Positions 22,613-34,219 of a stretch of DNA of 64,000 nucleotides are shown one piece after another. Position 1 is the stretch's first letter; the number at the start of each line of letters is the position of its first letter. The notes under the pieces were generated by a model. The model was given only the letters and a program-made list of their open reading frames with translations, made no database searches and was not told the origin of the DNA. The stretch spans positions 1,240,001 to 1,304,000 of the forward strand of contig JABYQQ010000002.1 of the NCBI GenBank assembly GCA_022605405.1. Direction: 5' to 3'. The position numbers were made by a program, and so were the translations under genes. Origin of the DNA: Earliella scabrosa (taxonomy: Eukaryota > Basidiomycota > Agaricomycetes > Polyporales > Polyporaceae).

Positions 22613-23485
22613 CTACGATCCAGACACAGGTGCGTGTGGCCATGGACCCATCTGAATGGCTTCACTCTCCACATCCCTGATGGCTTCCTCAACCCCTCCT
22701 TCTACGGACACATCTAGCGCGACCATGTCCCTCTCGAACACCCGCCCGAACCGGGAGACGAGGCCCGGAAGTTCGCTCGCGACAGAGACGGGTGCCTCTC
22801 GCTTCGTCGCTTTCGCGATGCACCCCGCTCGTACATCCGTTAGTCCGCACGCGACAACGCGGTCGAACCACGATAACGGCTCCTCGGTGACGTTGAGCGC
22901 GAACCCATGGCTCGTCAGGCGATGCCTGACCTGAACGCCGATGCTTGCGACCTTTGTGGTTTGATCAAGGAAGACGCCTGTGTGCTCGCTGGGAATGTAT
23001 TGTATGTCATGACCTTGTGTGAGATGCGCCTCTATGGTCTTCTGGAGCCTACAGATGTACTCGCGGATGCCCATGGGGGGAGAACTGCGCCCGAGGTCGA
23101 GGAGAGGGTAGCCGACGATCTGACCGGGTCCATGGTATGTTGTCTGGCCTCCGCGTTGCGTCGAGACACAATCAGCACCAAGGCCCTTAAGACGAAGAGC
23201 TTCTGCTGCTACTTCTTCGGAGGACTCGAGCTGTCTCCGTCCGAAGGTGTACACGGGTCTGTGTTCCAGCAGCAGGAGGTAGTCGCGATGGCTGCGCGAG
23301 GCTAAGCGAGCTAGCTTTTGTAGGCCGTGTATACGCTCCTGCAGCGAGAGAGCCAATGAGTACGGAAGAGGGGTCTTGAAGCAGTGGTAGAAGATGGGTG
23401 GAAGGGTCATCGTGGTCGATGTCGAGCTGACAGAACACTTGGCGCGCGACGCCAGGCTTGGGCGCGCGAGGGCGGACATGCGCAC
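22613..23485 (-). CDS. LIP2: Lipoyl(octanoyl) transferase
   Basis: This mitochondrial enzyme moves the octanoyl group from acyl carrier protein to lipoyl domains (glycine cleavage H protein, then dehydrogenase complexes), the first step of lipoate synthesis. It is a single exon of 290 residues, normal for the family. The LipB signature STQRGGQTTYHGPGQIVGYP lies near residue 110. The lysine motif KVASIGVQVRHRLTSHGFAL follows near 180, and the catalytic Cys is in VVACGLTDV near 215. The N-terminal 25 residues (MRMSALARPSLASRAKC) are basic and Ser/Ala-rich, as for a mitochondrial presequence. The start at 23485 lies only 101 bases from the divergent Mid1 start. Confidence 0.95.
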   Translation of the reverse strand: MRMSALARPSLASRAKCSVSSTSTTMTLPPIFYHCFKTPLPYSLALSLQERIHGLQKLARLASRSHRDYLLLLEHRPVYTFGRRQLESSEEVAAEALRLKGLGADCVSTQRGGQTTYHGPGQIVGYPLLDLGRSSPPMGIREYICRLQKTIEAHLTQGHDIQYIPSEHTGVFLDQTTKVASIGVQVRHRLTSHGFALNVTEEPLSWFDRVVACGLTDVRAGCIAKATKREAPVSVASELPGLVSRFGRVFERDMVALDVSVEGGVEEAIRDVESEAIQMGPWPHAPVSGS

Positions 23486-23586
23486 CTTGCATCCCTTCCC
23501 TCACCATCGCCCGACGCTGCCTGAACTAGGTATACTGCATACATACTCAAGCATCTGCGAGTGCTCTGAGTAGCAGTGCCGTTACC
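23486..23586. promoter_or_regulatory. Compact bidirectional promoter between LIP2 and MID1
   Basis: Only 101 bases separate the two divergent ATGs. It must hold both 5' leaders and core promoters, or the leaders overlap. No clear TATA box is visible, only a TATACTGCATACATAC segment on the plus strand near 23530. Confidence 0.5.
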
Positions 23587-25385
23587 ATGCTCCTTCCTGC
23601 ATCCCTGCTCCTTGTCGTCCAGTCATTCTTGCTCGCGGTCGAAGCACAGCAGCGACTGTCCTTGGAAACCGTTCTCGCACTCAACACCACCGACCTCCCA
23701 AATCCTCCGACGTTCAGTGTACCATCGAGCTCAGACCCGCTCTTTGTCTCTGTCGCGCTGTGTGCGAATTCCACCGCGCCTCCACGCTTCTTCGTGACAA
23801 ACGACACCAGCTTCGAGCAGCCAGGACCGGACAGCGTAGATGGCATCAACGTATTTGAAGTGAAGTTGGGCACGGAGGGGTTTGCAAGCTGGCAGGGGTT
23901 GTTCACAAATGGCGGAAGGCTATCGGTGCTAGCAAACAGCACTCCGACTCCGTTCGAGTTGCTCGTCTCGTCAAGTAGTGAGTATCAACGGTTTCTTCAG
24001 TGCCGGTGGGCAGTACACTGAGTCCAGGAAGACGCAACGTCTGAATCCGACTATCCCCATGTGGGCGACACAACTTCAAATCAAGCCCTCATCTTCTCTC
24101 CGCCTTTCTCTCCTGTGCCATTAGAGCAGCCGTCTTTCCCAAACTACACCCTCCCCTCTGCAAATGCGACATTCCCACCACAGCCTTCGAGTCCGCGCAA
24201 CTATACGCTGGTATTCACAACCACGTCCTCCCGGAGTGTCAGGCTGTCCGGTCTTCCGAGGACGACATGCGCGGTTCGCGCCACAGCGCAGCAAGGCAAC
24301 GACGAGGTCACTGTCATTTCCACAGATCAGAGCGAAGGAATGTGGCTACGGGATCCCCAAGGATGGAGGTGGCAATGGCTTATTGGCGGGCTCACGCCGC
24401 AGACGAACTATACGATGTATATGCTGCAGGCGGGGCAGCTGGCATCGACCAAGCCGGTCAACTTTGTTACGAAGTCAGGTGCGTACCTTATTGCTGGCTT
24501 CAGGACTGAGAAGACAGACGGTCGTAGGCGTGGTGAACAAGCATAGTTGATGAGAACTTGCCCCTATTACACGGATGGACGTCGAGTTTGGTGTCACCCA
24601 AGCTCGTAGCGGCCGTTGTGTTGCAACGAGCCTGCGCACTCGTCATCGACGAGGATACAGTCCGACATTCGAACGAGACGCTATATCGTATCAATCCCTC
24701 AGCCTCTTTTGGTTTTTGCCTCGCGCTCTCATACATACTCCGAACTAACACACATTCTCCAGCATCATTCAACTGCCCTCTGGTACATAACCTGCCGTTC
24801 TGCCCTTCGGTAGCCTACGCCGCTCCCCTCGCACCGCCGCCTGCTCCTGCCACGGCACACACCGCAGAGACCATCCCGTCCGCGATCTCAGAGAGCATCA
24901 TCTCCACCATCTCCAACTTCACCGTCACGCTCACGACGCTCGCGTGCGGACGCGACTTCTATAGCCCGCTCGTGACCTGCGCGGACTGCCAGGCCGCGTA
25001 CCGCACCTGGCTCTGCGCCATCTCCTTCCCCCGCTGCGGCGAGGCACCCCCAAGCTCGAACTCGAACCCCGCCTCCTCAGACCCGGAGGCGCAGGTCGTG
25101 CTGCCCGCGTTGCAGAAGGTGCGCGCCCGCGCGACCCCGCGCAACCCGGCACTGCCGGCGTTCGCGTCCGAGTACGAGACGGTGCTGCCGTGTCTGGAGA
25201 CGTGCAACGCGGTCGACCGCGCGTGTCCGATCTTCTTGGGCTTCAGGTGTCCGCTGCCAAAGTTCACTGCTTCGAAGAGCTATGGCGTCGGGTATGTGGA
25301 CAGTGGGGAGGACGGGGAGCTCGGGGGAGGCACGACGGGCGTCGCGCAGGATGTGTATGGGAATGTCTGGTGCAATGCGGGTTGA
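23587..25385 (+). CDS. MID1: Mid1-type subunit of the plasma membrane Cch1-Mid1 calcium channel
   Basis: Mid1 is the extracellular regulatory subunit of the fungal stretch- and stress-activated Ca2+ channel Cch1. The start at 23587 gives a clear signal peptide (MLLPASLLLVVQSFLLAVEA). Exon 1 and exon 2 carry many NxT/S glycosylation sites. Exon 3 has the diagnostic Cys-rich C-terminal region: FNCPLVHNLPFCPSVAY, ACGRDFYSPLVTCADC, TWLCAISFPRCGEA, CLETCNAVDRACPIFLGF and the ending YGNVWCNAG. Introns are at about 23979-24027 and 24478-24765. The second intron is unusually long (about 290 bases); part of it stays open in frame, so a further exon there is possible. The protein is about 500 residues. 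It is divergent from LIP2. Confidence 0.9.
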
Positions 25386-26078
25386 GACTTGTGGGATATT
25401 GTGGTGGGATGGATCGGGGATTTTAGGTAGTTCGCAGGGATAACTTATTTGGTTCTTTTTATGTCGGTGACGTGTTGTTGATCTTGCTTGGATATCTCGT
25501 CGAATAGCACGCGTTCGAGACACCTTTGTTCATGGATGTCATGAAGCCTCGAAGGCCAGTCTAGCCCGCGCCGCATAAGTAGCCATTCACGCATGCTTGG
25601 GTGTAACCATTGATCTTGAGTAGGAGTAGCGTTGACGTTCAGTACTGCTTCTGCGACCTTCGGCCTTAATATTCACTCACACCTTCCCCAGGTCTACCAT
25701 ACCGCTTGATCACCCCCACATGTCTCTCAGAGTCGTCCCTTGGTAGCCACTCGAGTCGGTGCAGGCCTAATGCCGTTCCCTCCGACTGGGTGGACATACC
25801 GCAAGGCAGAACAGCTCGAAGCGAAATACCCATCGTGCAACCCAGAGACAACCGCGGCCTCCCCCTCTTTCATGCGGCAACGAGGAGTGGTGCTCGCTAC
25901 AAACTGTGCCCCCCTGTACGTGTATAGTAACCAAAGATCAATGGATGGTGCTAGTAGTACATGGCCTCCCGCCCCTTCCGGGGATCATTACGCGCTCAAG
26001 AATATCGTACATCTTACCGATCCCTACTGAGACTACGCATCGCAACCAGACGCACGAGCTACATACCCGCTGGTATGC
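25386..26078. other. Intergenic region between convergent genes
   Basis: About 690 bases between the ends of MID1 and the MRG15-like gene. A plus-strand open frame at 25740-26030 (with MPFPPTGWTYRKAEQLEAKY) has no recognisable family and no start context worth noting. Otherwise it holds 3' ends only. Confidence 0.45.
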
Positions 26079-27956
26079 TCACGAGCGAGAGATATTCTGG
26101 TACGCGATGCTCGCGCTCTCATACTCGGGCACGAAGATCCTGTGTCGCTCCTTCACCATCCACCTGCAACAACCGCTTGTCAGCTCGACGACTTGGGTTG
26201 TTAGGCAGGTCAACGATACGCACTGCAGCAGCTCGTTCACGTAGTCCCGTAGCAAGCCCACGCTCTCCCCATCCATCGAGGAGCTCGCGACCATCTGCGG
26301 CAGACTCACTGTTCAAGCATACCAAGGAACCCAGCCATTAGCATCCCATTGTAGCGCAGTGGATGTTGAGGGAGGAGTGAACGCACCTAGCATCCGCAGG
26401 AAGTGCTCAGCACCGTAGATCGCGCTCATCTCCTTCTCCTGGCCGACCTGGACCGTCGGACCCGTCACGTACTTCTTGCGGATCTCCGCGTACTGCGGTC
26501 GCTCAAATCGGTATAGGAGGTTCGCGCCGAGCGCGCGGTCAAAGTATGTCTGTAGGCCCGCGATGATCGTGGGCAGGAGTACCTTTGGGTCTTTCAGCCT
26601 GTGAGCCAGGGCAAGGGGAAGTGTGATGAGCTGAAAGGAGACTAAGTGAAGAAGGCAATAAGCTACGCACTGTGTTGAAGACGCCTGGGCTAGGACGTGC
26701 GCCTTGAACTCGTCCAGAAGTTCCACGACGTTCGGTTTCCGTGGAAGACCCACGAGCTAGATGAATGGTTTGCGCAGATGAGCGAGCTGGTGCGATTGGT
26801 GATGCACTTAATTCGAGACAGACCTGGTTGTTCTTCGTCACCGCCTCCCAGTCGTCGACGAGCAGCACCTTCAGTGGCTCAGGGACATTTAGCTTCATTT
26901 CTGGCTTCCGTGTTCCCTCGTCCTTCACATAGCACGCTCTTCAATGATCTGTATAGCACTACGAGCGAGGGGTAACTCACCTCTTCGCGGCCCCTCTTCG
27001 TTCCCCGTGCGCCGTCCTTCCTCCCGACAGCCCTGCCAGCAACGCCGACGTCCTTGGCCGCGCTTGCCTTCGCACCCTTCGAGCTTGAGGCATGAGCAGC
27101 CTGCGCTGCTTGGGACTGACTCTGGAGGGCTTTCTGGAGAGCTATGTTCGTCTCGTTGAACTTGAGTAGCCGGTTGGCATCTACCCACTCGTCCCACCTG
27201 GGATCATGTTCGTCCGCGCATGCGTTTCATGTTCACGTCCGAGTATAGCCAAAGAGAAGTCCCCGCCGCATTGCGATCCATATGAACGTCCATAGTCATA
27301 ATAGCGTCCATGTCCAAGCCACGTCGTGTGAGCAGCGCCAAAGTGTTCCAACCCCGTTCCCGATGTCATCAGCAACACATCCTCCCGTCTCCGAGCAGAA
27401 GGCAAGTACTCACGTTTGCTTCCATCCCTTGTAATGCACGTAGTAGTGCGCACCCACGACGCCCGTTTGGGTGGTCCGCTCGTCCCACACTTCCGCCTTC
27501 AGGATCTTCGCCTCATAGATGAGAGGACCATGGTAGCACAGCACCCTCTCCCCTACCACGAACGTCTGCGCCGACATCCTCTCTAGTTCTCTCCTCTCTT
27601 TTTCCTCCTTCGCTCGTTCGCGCCGTTCAAGCGCGAGCCGGGCCTTCCGAGAAAGCTTGACTTGGGAAGCCGCTGAGGGTTGGGCCTGCGAGCGCGTCCG
27701 CGGACCAGTATGGATGACCGGTCGGTTCTTCTTGACTGCAAACTGCGGGGGTAGATAGGGGTCAGCTGGCTAGCCCCAGTGTGGATTCGCGAGAGGGAGA
27801 GGGGAAGTATCGCGCGTCCACGCTCGTCGCGGTCGCAGAAAGCAAGGATCGCACGCGACGCGCCGCGTCTCGCGCGTAGGCCACTAGGCGCCAACGACAA
27901 GCTTGTGCTCCTGCACCTATGCTCACCTGCTTCATCTTCGGCTTGACCCTCGCCAT
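26079..27956 (-). CDS. EAF3: MRG15/Eaf3-like chromatin protein
   Basis: This subunit of NuA4 acetyltransferase and Rpd3S deacetylase complexes reads methylated histone H3 Lys36. Exons join to give a chromo-barrel domain (RVLCYHGPLIYEAKILKAEV, HYYVHYKGWKQ, TWDEWVDANRLLKFNE), a Lys/Arg/Gly linker, and the MRG domain (VPEPLKVLLVDDWEAVTKNN, RFERPQYAEIRKKYV, SAIYGAEHFLRMLVSLPQMV, LLRDYVNELLQ), ending EYESASIAYQNISRS. One acceptor (near 26924) is a purine-flanked AAG, the weakest join. The usual start would be MSAQTF at 27577, but the frame stays open upstream through a Lys/Arg/Glu-rich segment, across one intron to MARVKPKMKQ at 27956. That adds about 75 residues; I give the longer model with caution. 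It is divergent from Mago nashi. Confidence 0.9.
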
Positions 27957-28544
27957 TGTGACCTACTCTTAGCGCAATGCTGCTATGGATGTACTTGGAA
28001 TGGCTTGAGCAGCTGATGCTCGGTTCGATTTTCCCGTCTCCTCTAGGACTCGTCTCCGCCATATTTAACGACCCGCAAACTCACAAAGACCTTCGCGTAC
28101 ACCACAAGCAATCTGGTCCATAAAGGTAGAGCTGCAGGTGCAAACAGAAGCTCAGACAACCCCAGCTCCAGCTCCGAAGCTTTCAAGATGTTCTATGAGG
28201 AGGTTTTGGTTACCTTGAAATGCATCCTTTGGCATGAGCGCCTGACAGAAACATGACTTGGTGCATCCTTGCCGGTCCCACTTCAACCTTTTTGCATATC
28301 CATCTAGTCCTCGGGGTGGTTAATGGTGAGAAAATATCATATAGACGAACTTGATCAGTCTTTCTGCAAATCCTCTCATCTCTCGACGGTCGACGAACGA
28401 GGTAGCCTGGCTGAGCGCTAGCGCCACGTGGTATAGACGCCTGTAGACGCCCTGAGCACGAACGCGTCGCTGCTCCTGGGCCGCCCTCACTGTCTTCGAC
28501 CATCACCATCCCCCAGCCCTTTCCTGCTAGTCCCGTCCGCGACC
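27957..28544. promoter_or_regulatory. Divergent promoter region of EAF3-like and Mago nashi genes
   Basis: A 588-base interval between two divergent starts. No gene or TATA box is evident. Function is assigned by position only. Confidence 0.45.
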
Positions 28545-29395
28545 ATGTCTACCAACTACGAAAATGACCCGTTCTACCTGAGGTACGAAGATGCGAAGAT
28601 AGCCTCCCGGCGTGTGCAGGATTAACCTCTTGCCCACGCCTCAACGCAGATACTAGTAAGTCCTCTTCCCGTGTCCACGGGCTTCTTACCAATGCCCCTC
28701 GACCCAAGCTAACGATGGCTACAGCACAGGGCACTCGGGAAAGCACGGTCACGAGTTCTTGGAGTTTGAGTACTCCCATGGACGTCTGCGTTACGCCAAC
28801 AACTCCAACTACAGGAACGACAGCTTGATCCGCAAAGAGAGTGCGTGTTCGAGTGCTATGTCATCTCAGTCTAGGCCTGTGCAGAGAGCTCGTGTTGATG
28901 GCGTGTGGCCGAATGGTAGTGTGGGTTGGCCCTCTCGTGGTGAAGGAACTCAAGCGCATCATCGAGTCGAGCGAGATCACCAAGTGAGCATTTTTCCCTT
29001 TGCGGCGCGCTCGTAGTCGGATGTCTGATTCTGTGTATGTGTTGTACAGGGAAGACGACACGAACTGGCCAAAGAAGAACATCGTTGGCAAGCAGGAGCT
29101 CGAAATCCGTATTGGCAACGATCACATTGCGTTCGAGGTACGTCCATACTCCACAATGCATGTTTATGGCATGCTCACACGCGTTCCCGGACTCCCGTTT
29201 TAGACTGCGAAGATCGGTTCGTTGGTCGAGGTTGCAGACAGCGAAGATCCGGAGGGTCTACGCGTGTTCTACTATTTGGTGCAGGATCTGAAGGTGCGTG
29301 GTCTACTCGTTTTTGTCTGGACAAGATATTCAATGTGGCGACAGTGTTTGATCTTCTCCCTCATCTCCCTCCACTTCAAGATCAAGCCCATATAA
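28545..29395 (+). CDS. MAGO: Mago nashi, exon junction complex core protein
   Basis: Mago binds Y14 and, with eIF4A3, marks spliced exon junctions. Seven exons give about 151 residues, the normal length. The protein reads [10 protein letters not shown], then [74 protein letters not shown] and the invariant end SLHFKIKPI. The second exon is only 6 bases (28650-28655) and supplies parts of Arg-Tyr-Tyr; without it the frame and the conserved motif are lost. All other introns are short with good donors. Near-complete identity to the family makes this assignment secure. Confidence 0.97.
28650..28655 (+). other. 6-base microexon of Mago nashi
   Basis: The six bases ATACTA are bounded by CGCAG on the left and GTAAGT on the right. 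Joined to CTGAG and CACAGGG, they restore LRYYTGHSG, which is conserved in Mago proteins. Standard gene finders would probably miss it. Confidence 0.88.
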
Positions 29396-29631
29396 TTGTA
29401 CTTTCTGTCTTGTGACGCCGCGGCGAAAACCATGGCCATATGCGCCTGTGATGTACTGCTCCGCCTGACTGTTGAATGCATGGTTGTGCTTGGGATGTAG
29501 CATTGTCAACAGAAGTTTTTCCTCTTTGTCTGATGAGGTTTTGGACCAACTGTCTAGAAGCATCCTGAGGGGCAGCTACATCACATGGTAGGCAAGTACA
29601 TATAGTCCCGTCGTATCGTCTAGGATATACT

Positions 29632-31071
29632 TTACAGCAGAGATCCCTGCACCCTATCGGCATCAACACGAAGACACCCAATTCCCTCAAGCATGGGAAA
29701 CCCTAACAGAGTCATCAGCCAGTCGAACGTCGCCGCACGGAGGATGGATCACGCACCCAACTTCCCAAAGACCATTCCGGGCGATGCAGAGGCCCTCGGT
29801 CAAGGTCGTGCTCGGCGGCAGGCATACGCTCGCAGCTGCAGAAGCGGTTTGGGCCTACAATGTGGAGGGATGTACAGGTCAGTCATGTCTTCAGCACTGG
29901 CAACTGCGCAACCAGTCATCAAGGATACAGATACGTACGAGGCTGAGCCAGCAATAGGAGAGCGGCTGCTGGCTGATGTTTTCGAAGAAGAACCGACAGG
30001 TTCCGAAGGAGATCGTCTGGACATGGTTCGGCTGCACGGTGAACTCGGGGTCTGCGTCGAGTGGTCAGCGGGCACGGAGGGCGGTGGGACAGGAGGCAGG
30101 GTACGCACTGATTTGACCATTGAGAATCGTGATCGCGTTCACGAGCTGCTGGCAGTCTTCGGTTATGGGCGGGAGGGAGCCCAGTTGCGCGCATGCGTTC
30201 GTGCCTGTGGGACACTTGTGAGTCTTCAGCATATTCGCTTGCCACACGCATGAGACTCACAAAGCTCGCCGCACACGCTCTGTGCAGTCGGACTGGGCTC
30301 CGCGGGCACAGTGACAGGGAGGGTCTCGGTGACCGTCGCAGTGACGCTCAGGGTCGAGACGCTGGAGACGGTTGCAGTCTCGGTCGCGGTTTCCGTCGCA
30401 GTTTCGGTGGCAGTCGTAACTTCGGTTTCGGTCAGGATCGCGGTCTCGGTCGTCGGTGAGGCGCTGACGGAGACGGAAACAGAGGTGACTGTCGCTGTGG
30501 CCGTTGCGGTAGCGGTCCTGGTCGCTGTCGCTGTCGTCGTCCTAGTCGCCGTCGATGTCCTGGTTGACGTCCTGACCGACGTCGTGGTCCTCGTCGTAGT
30601 CCTCGTCGTGGTTTTCGTTGTGGTCCTCGTCGTCGTCGTCGGGCGGCCTGGCAGGATGGGTGGGAGGTCGGGGATGAGCCACCAGAGGACACCGCGAAGC
30701 CAATCGAAGAAGAGGTCTTCGAGGCTCTCACCACTGGATTTGTGCGCCGCAACGAAAGGCGAGGTCGACGTCATGGCGCACTTGAACTCCGACAACTGGA
30801 TCGCTATGTCGCCCACCATCAAAGTCGAGTTGGACACCGGGGTCGGGAAGGAGCCCGCGCAGATGCTGTCGATATCTGTGCCTGTGCCATTACCGGAGAG
30901 AGAGTCCCTGCGGACTGGGTGTACGGAGGTATGTCAGCGGGCGGTCCGCGGCATGAAGAACCCTTGGAGGATGAGGGAAAGACATGACGTACCGCGGTAG
31001 TTGGGCATCGCGACCGCGGTGCTGCCCACGACGGCCGTGAGCAAGACGAGGAGGGCGGGGAAGGTCTTCAT
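29632..31071 (-). CDS. Secreted cysteine-containing protein with Thr-rich stalk (paralogue A)
   Basis: This is a predicted secreted or wall-bound protein of about 370 residues in six exons. A signal peptide (MKTFPALLVLLTAVVGSTAVA) comes first. An N-terminal part with two Cys follows, then a hydrophobic WLRGVLWWLIPDLPPIL segment and about 120 residues almost entirely of Thr, Ser, Ala, Val and Arg (residues about 118-240), expected to be heavily O-glycosylated. The C-terminal part has VCGELCTNACAQL, SLPPITEDCQQLV, PNHVQTISFGTCRFFFEN, LSYCWLSLAQ and EGLCIARNGLWEV. Intron positions and these Cys match paralogue B at 34.2-35.3 kb exactly. The DCQ...FGTC...C...W pattern recalls the Hce2/Ecp2 group of secreted fungal proteins, but that is only a resemblance. 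The last 22-residue exon is the least certain. Confidence 0.78.
30310..30650 (-). repeat. Low-complexity Thr/Ser/Val-coding tract
   Basis: A degenerate array of ACG/ACC/GAC-rich triplets encodes the Thr-rich stalk of paralogue A. On the plus strand it reads as long Val/Ser-rich open frames, which are shadows. The array is imperfect enough that it is still in frame throughout. Confidence 0.85.
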
Positions 31072-31175
31072 GGCGGGCGATCGGGAGGCTGTGGGACGAC
31101 GCGGCACAGACAACACAGAAGATCTTCGTGAATCGGATCCTCTGCGGGGCACGTCCGTCCCCTGGCTCACTTAGC

Positions 31176-31182
31176 CTTTATA
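31176..31182 (-). promoter_or_regulatory. TATA box of secreted-protein gene A
   Basis: TATAAAG on the minus strand, 105 bases before the ATG at 31071. Confidence 0.55.
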
Positions 31183-34100
31183 CGCGGGCGGGCTCCATGG
31201 GCCGCCACCGGGCATTGGACCGTTGCGTTGCGCGCGATGCGAACAACTGAAAAATGGCACTGTCGGCTCACGTCAGACGGCGGCGCGTCCGGTCAGGGCG
31301 AGGCCAGGGGCAAGACGTGGACGTGATGCTGTCTGTGAATCTGCGCGCGCAGCCGAATGGGACACAGGCCAGAGAAGGCTTGGAGGGAAGGCGAGAAGGC
31401 GCACGTCCGCGAGGGGACAGGGCGGCTTGCCGTGAATTGGACCCGCCGAGGTACGCTGGTTGTAAGACGCACATTACGTCCGCACCGGGTAGAGGGAGAC
31501 GTGGCGTCCTTCGGCCCAAGGATGGTGAAGCTGCTGTGTGGCTCGGAGACACGATGACTGGAAGACCATGCGGATGGTGCACAAGCCGACCCGTCGGGGC
31601 TTGATTTAGGCTATCGGGCGCAAAATACGGGTCGTTTACGCTTCATGCGTAAGGCGTATGGTTGGAGGAGGCCTATACTTGGGAATCGTGTATTCATGAT
31701 CGACGCGCCCGGCGTCGAGGGAGTAAGTGCGCTGACTCACTGAGGGGAGAACGTGATCTCTGGAGAGGGGTGGCCTGTGCGCTCTTCGGTGTCTACGCTG
31801 TCGCCTGACGGGCAATTGAACGTGCTTCGGAGATTGGCCTAGACGGAGGGCAGCCAGCTTAGCTCCGTGCGATCGCGAGAGAGAGAAGCAAGGCACATTG
31901 CATACCGTACTGATGGCAAGTTCAGCGGTACCACATAGGCACCGTATGAATATACGTTGAGATCCATGTTCAGGCCCCCACATCGGAGTTCGTGCCCTTG
32001 TCGCCGCCGTCAATACGGAACGACAGACGAATGCTCAACATACCTGGCCCATGATGGGTGTGCCTGCGTAGGGCAGATCTCTCAGTGAGCCCCGCGTGGA
32101 AATGCCGGGGCGACTGTCAATGTGTCAGCTCGTGGGAGCATAGGGAATAAGCTCGACATTTTCTCACCATCGCATATGTTCCAAGGAGTTGCTCATTTCC
32201 GTCCATCCGATTCGCCTTCCCCTGAAAATGAGTGACCTAAGATGGTCTGCAGGTTGTGCTCATCTGACCTCTGGAGCCGGCGTATGAGCTATGGATCTCT
32301 GCTATTCGCCGGTTGCGCAAGTGCTATTGGAGGATGGCAGGTACAGCATCCGTAGACGACCTGATCGGCCCAGACATAGAAGTCAGCGCTGTCAGTCCCG
32401 CACCGTGACAGCGAAGAGGGTCAAGGCGACATACTGCAGAGCCATTTGATCAATAAGATCGAAAGCCGGGTCGAAGGGCCTGTCAACCTTCGCAAATTGT
32501 ATAGCTCGCGATGCAGTCGGTGGAAGAGGGCTGATAACTTCAAGTCCAGACGGTCCATGCCACTGTCTGGGCAAATACACCAACGGTCGCAGGGTGGCGC
32601 CTTTGTGGTGTCGGCTTCCGTCGCGGCGGCGCGATCTCGTGAATCGAAGGTGAGTACGCCCCTGCTGTATCACGCCAGGGTGACACAGATTGTTGGATCG
32701 TGACTGCCTGAGACACTCGGCGGAGACCGCGGGTGCGAAAACTCGTCAGAAGCCTGGGTGTCCGGAGTTAGCCTAACATGTTAACAGAAGGATGAGCTTG
32801 CTGGACATATCTGGCCAGAAATTGGCGTACCTCGTGGGTGTCCGGATGATTGTCTTGAGCATCGTCACTGGCGTTGAGCAATTTCGACTCTCAGAGGAGA
32901 TTGCTATGATCCTGGCTATGTCTCTCGGAGTCTCGTTGCATTGATTGACACCCGACGGCTGCAAATAGACTTGCGCTGTGTTGGGGCAGGTAGTCCTGGT
33001 TTACTATACTACGCGTTGGATCCAATGATAGCGTCAATACACTCTCTACGTCAGCTTAGGTACGCGGCAACAATCCACACGTTCACTCACGGAGAACGCG
33101 ATGTCGTCATCAGTTGAGAGTCGTATTGAAGGGTTCATGCCGCAGTTGCGAGAGCAGGAACATGCGTGGGCTTACACGGTCGCATTGACGTCTATAGTTG
33201 GACAGGAAGGCTTGGGCATTGAGTATCGAATAGACAGCTCCTGGGTGCTTTCCTGGGACCAGTAACGACGCCGGTCCCGACGAGTCAAGAGGGACACACT
33301 AGCAGAGGACCTTTCATGACTCGAGGCACAGCCTGAGGGCCATACGAAGCCGGGCTGTGCGAACCATCCGGCGCGAGCGACGAATGTGATGGTTGTACCT
33401 GTCATGCTAGACAGAAGAAAACGTAGTACATACATTAGTAAACTTGGTTAGAGCATCCGGCACTGACGTCATACAGTAATATGTCGAAGCACTCACCTGA
33501 AGCGACAGTACCTCCAACAAGGCCGCTTCGGGGTTGAGGACAAGTATAGCGCAGTATGGGGAAGGAGGGGAGCGTTCAACCTCACTTCACTCCTTTTCAA
33601 TTCTCCAATTCCCACTCGTACAACTGACCTGTAAGGTACCGTAGTCTATTGTCAGCGATGTTCTGGTCATGAATAGCGAAATCCCCTCCGGTAACTCACA
33701 GGAGGGAAATGCCGTGGACCGCGCGATGGCTTGACGAACACCACTCGAAAAGATGGATGTTGGTGGGGCTGGGGAAAGGAAACTTGAAGTTTGAGCTTGA
33801 ACCTTTGTCACACAATCTGATCGCTGATGTTCATGCTATTGCAATCGCACAAATTGGGCGTAGAAAGCTTAAGAATGGAATGGTTGACAATGAGAGTGCC
33901 GAAGTGCGTCACGGTGTACATGACGGTTCGAGTTAGAGTTGCAGTCAGTCGACTGTCCGATGTCGAACTGTTGATAGCCACGTGGCTAGTCCGAACTGGG
34001 ATAGTTGCCAATTCAGGCGACGCCAAACCTCGAGTCCAAACGCAGCATTGGCAAGGATGGGCAAAGTGTGATACATTGCACGACCAGCAGACACGAGCGA

Positions 34101-34219
34101 TACAACATCCATACACGGTGGTACATCCAAGTGTCCATCTAAGCACAACAAACAACAGACAACCCAAAACCCCAAACAGACACGTTCCCGAGAAACATCG
34201 AACTATTTCTTTGTTTGTA
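31183..34219. other. Gene-poor interval between the two secreted paralogues
   Basis: About 3 kb without a recognisable gene. The first 400 bases are GC-rich and probably upstream regulatory sequence of gene A. From 31.6 to 34.2 kb the DNA is less GC-rich, and open frames are short with no motif. Because this interval separates tandem duplicates, it may hold decayed or inserted sequence, but I could not identify any. Confidence 0.45.

Noticed and set aside
24558..24765. Extra MID1 exon continuing the open frame upstream of ASFNCPLV
   Set aside because: The conserved Mid1 sequence runs straight from KPVNFVTKS to the Cys-rich part, so an intron fits better; kept only as a caution in the MID1 entry.
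30311..31000. Long plus-strand Val/Ser-rich open frame
   Set aside because: It is the antisense of the Thr-rich stalk of secreted paralogue A; the minus strand has the signal peptide, splice sites and the homologue.
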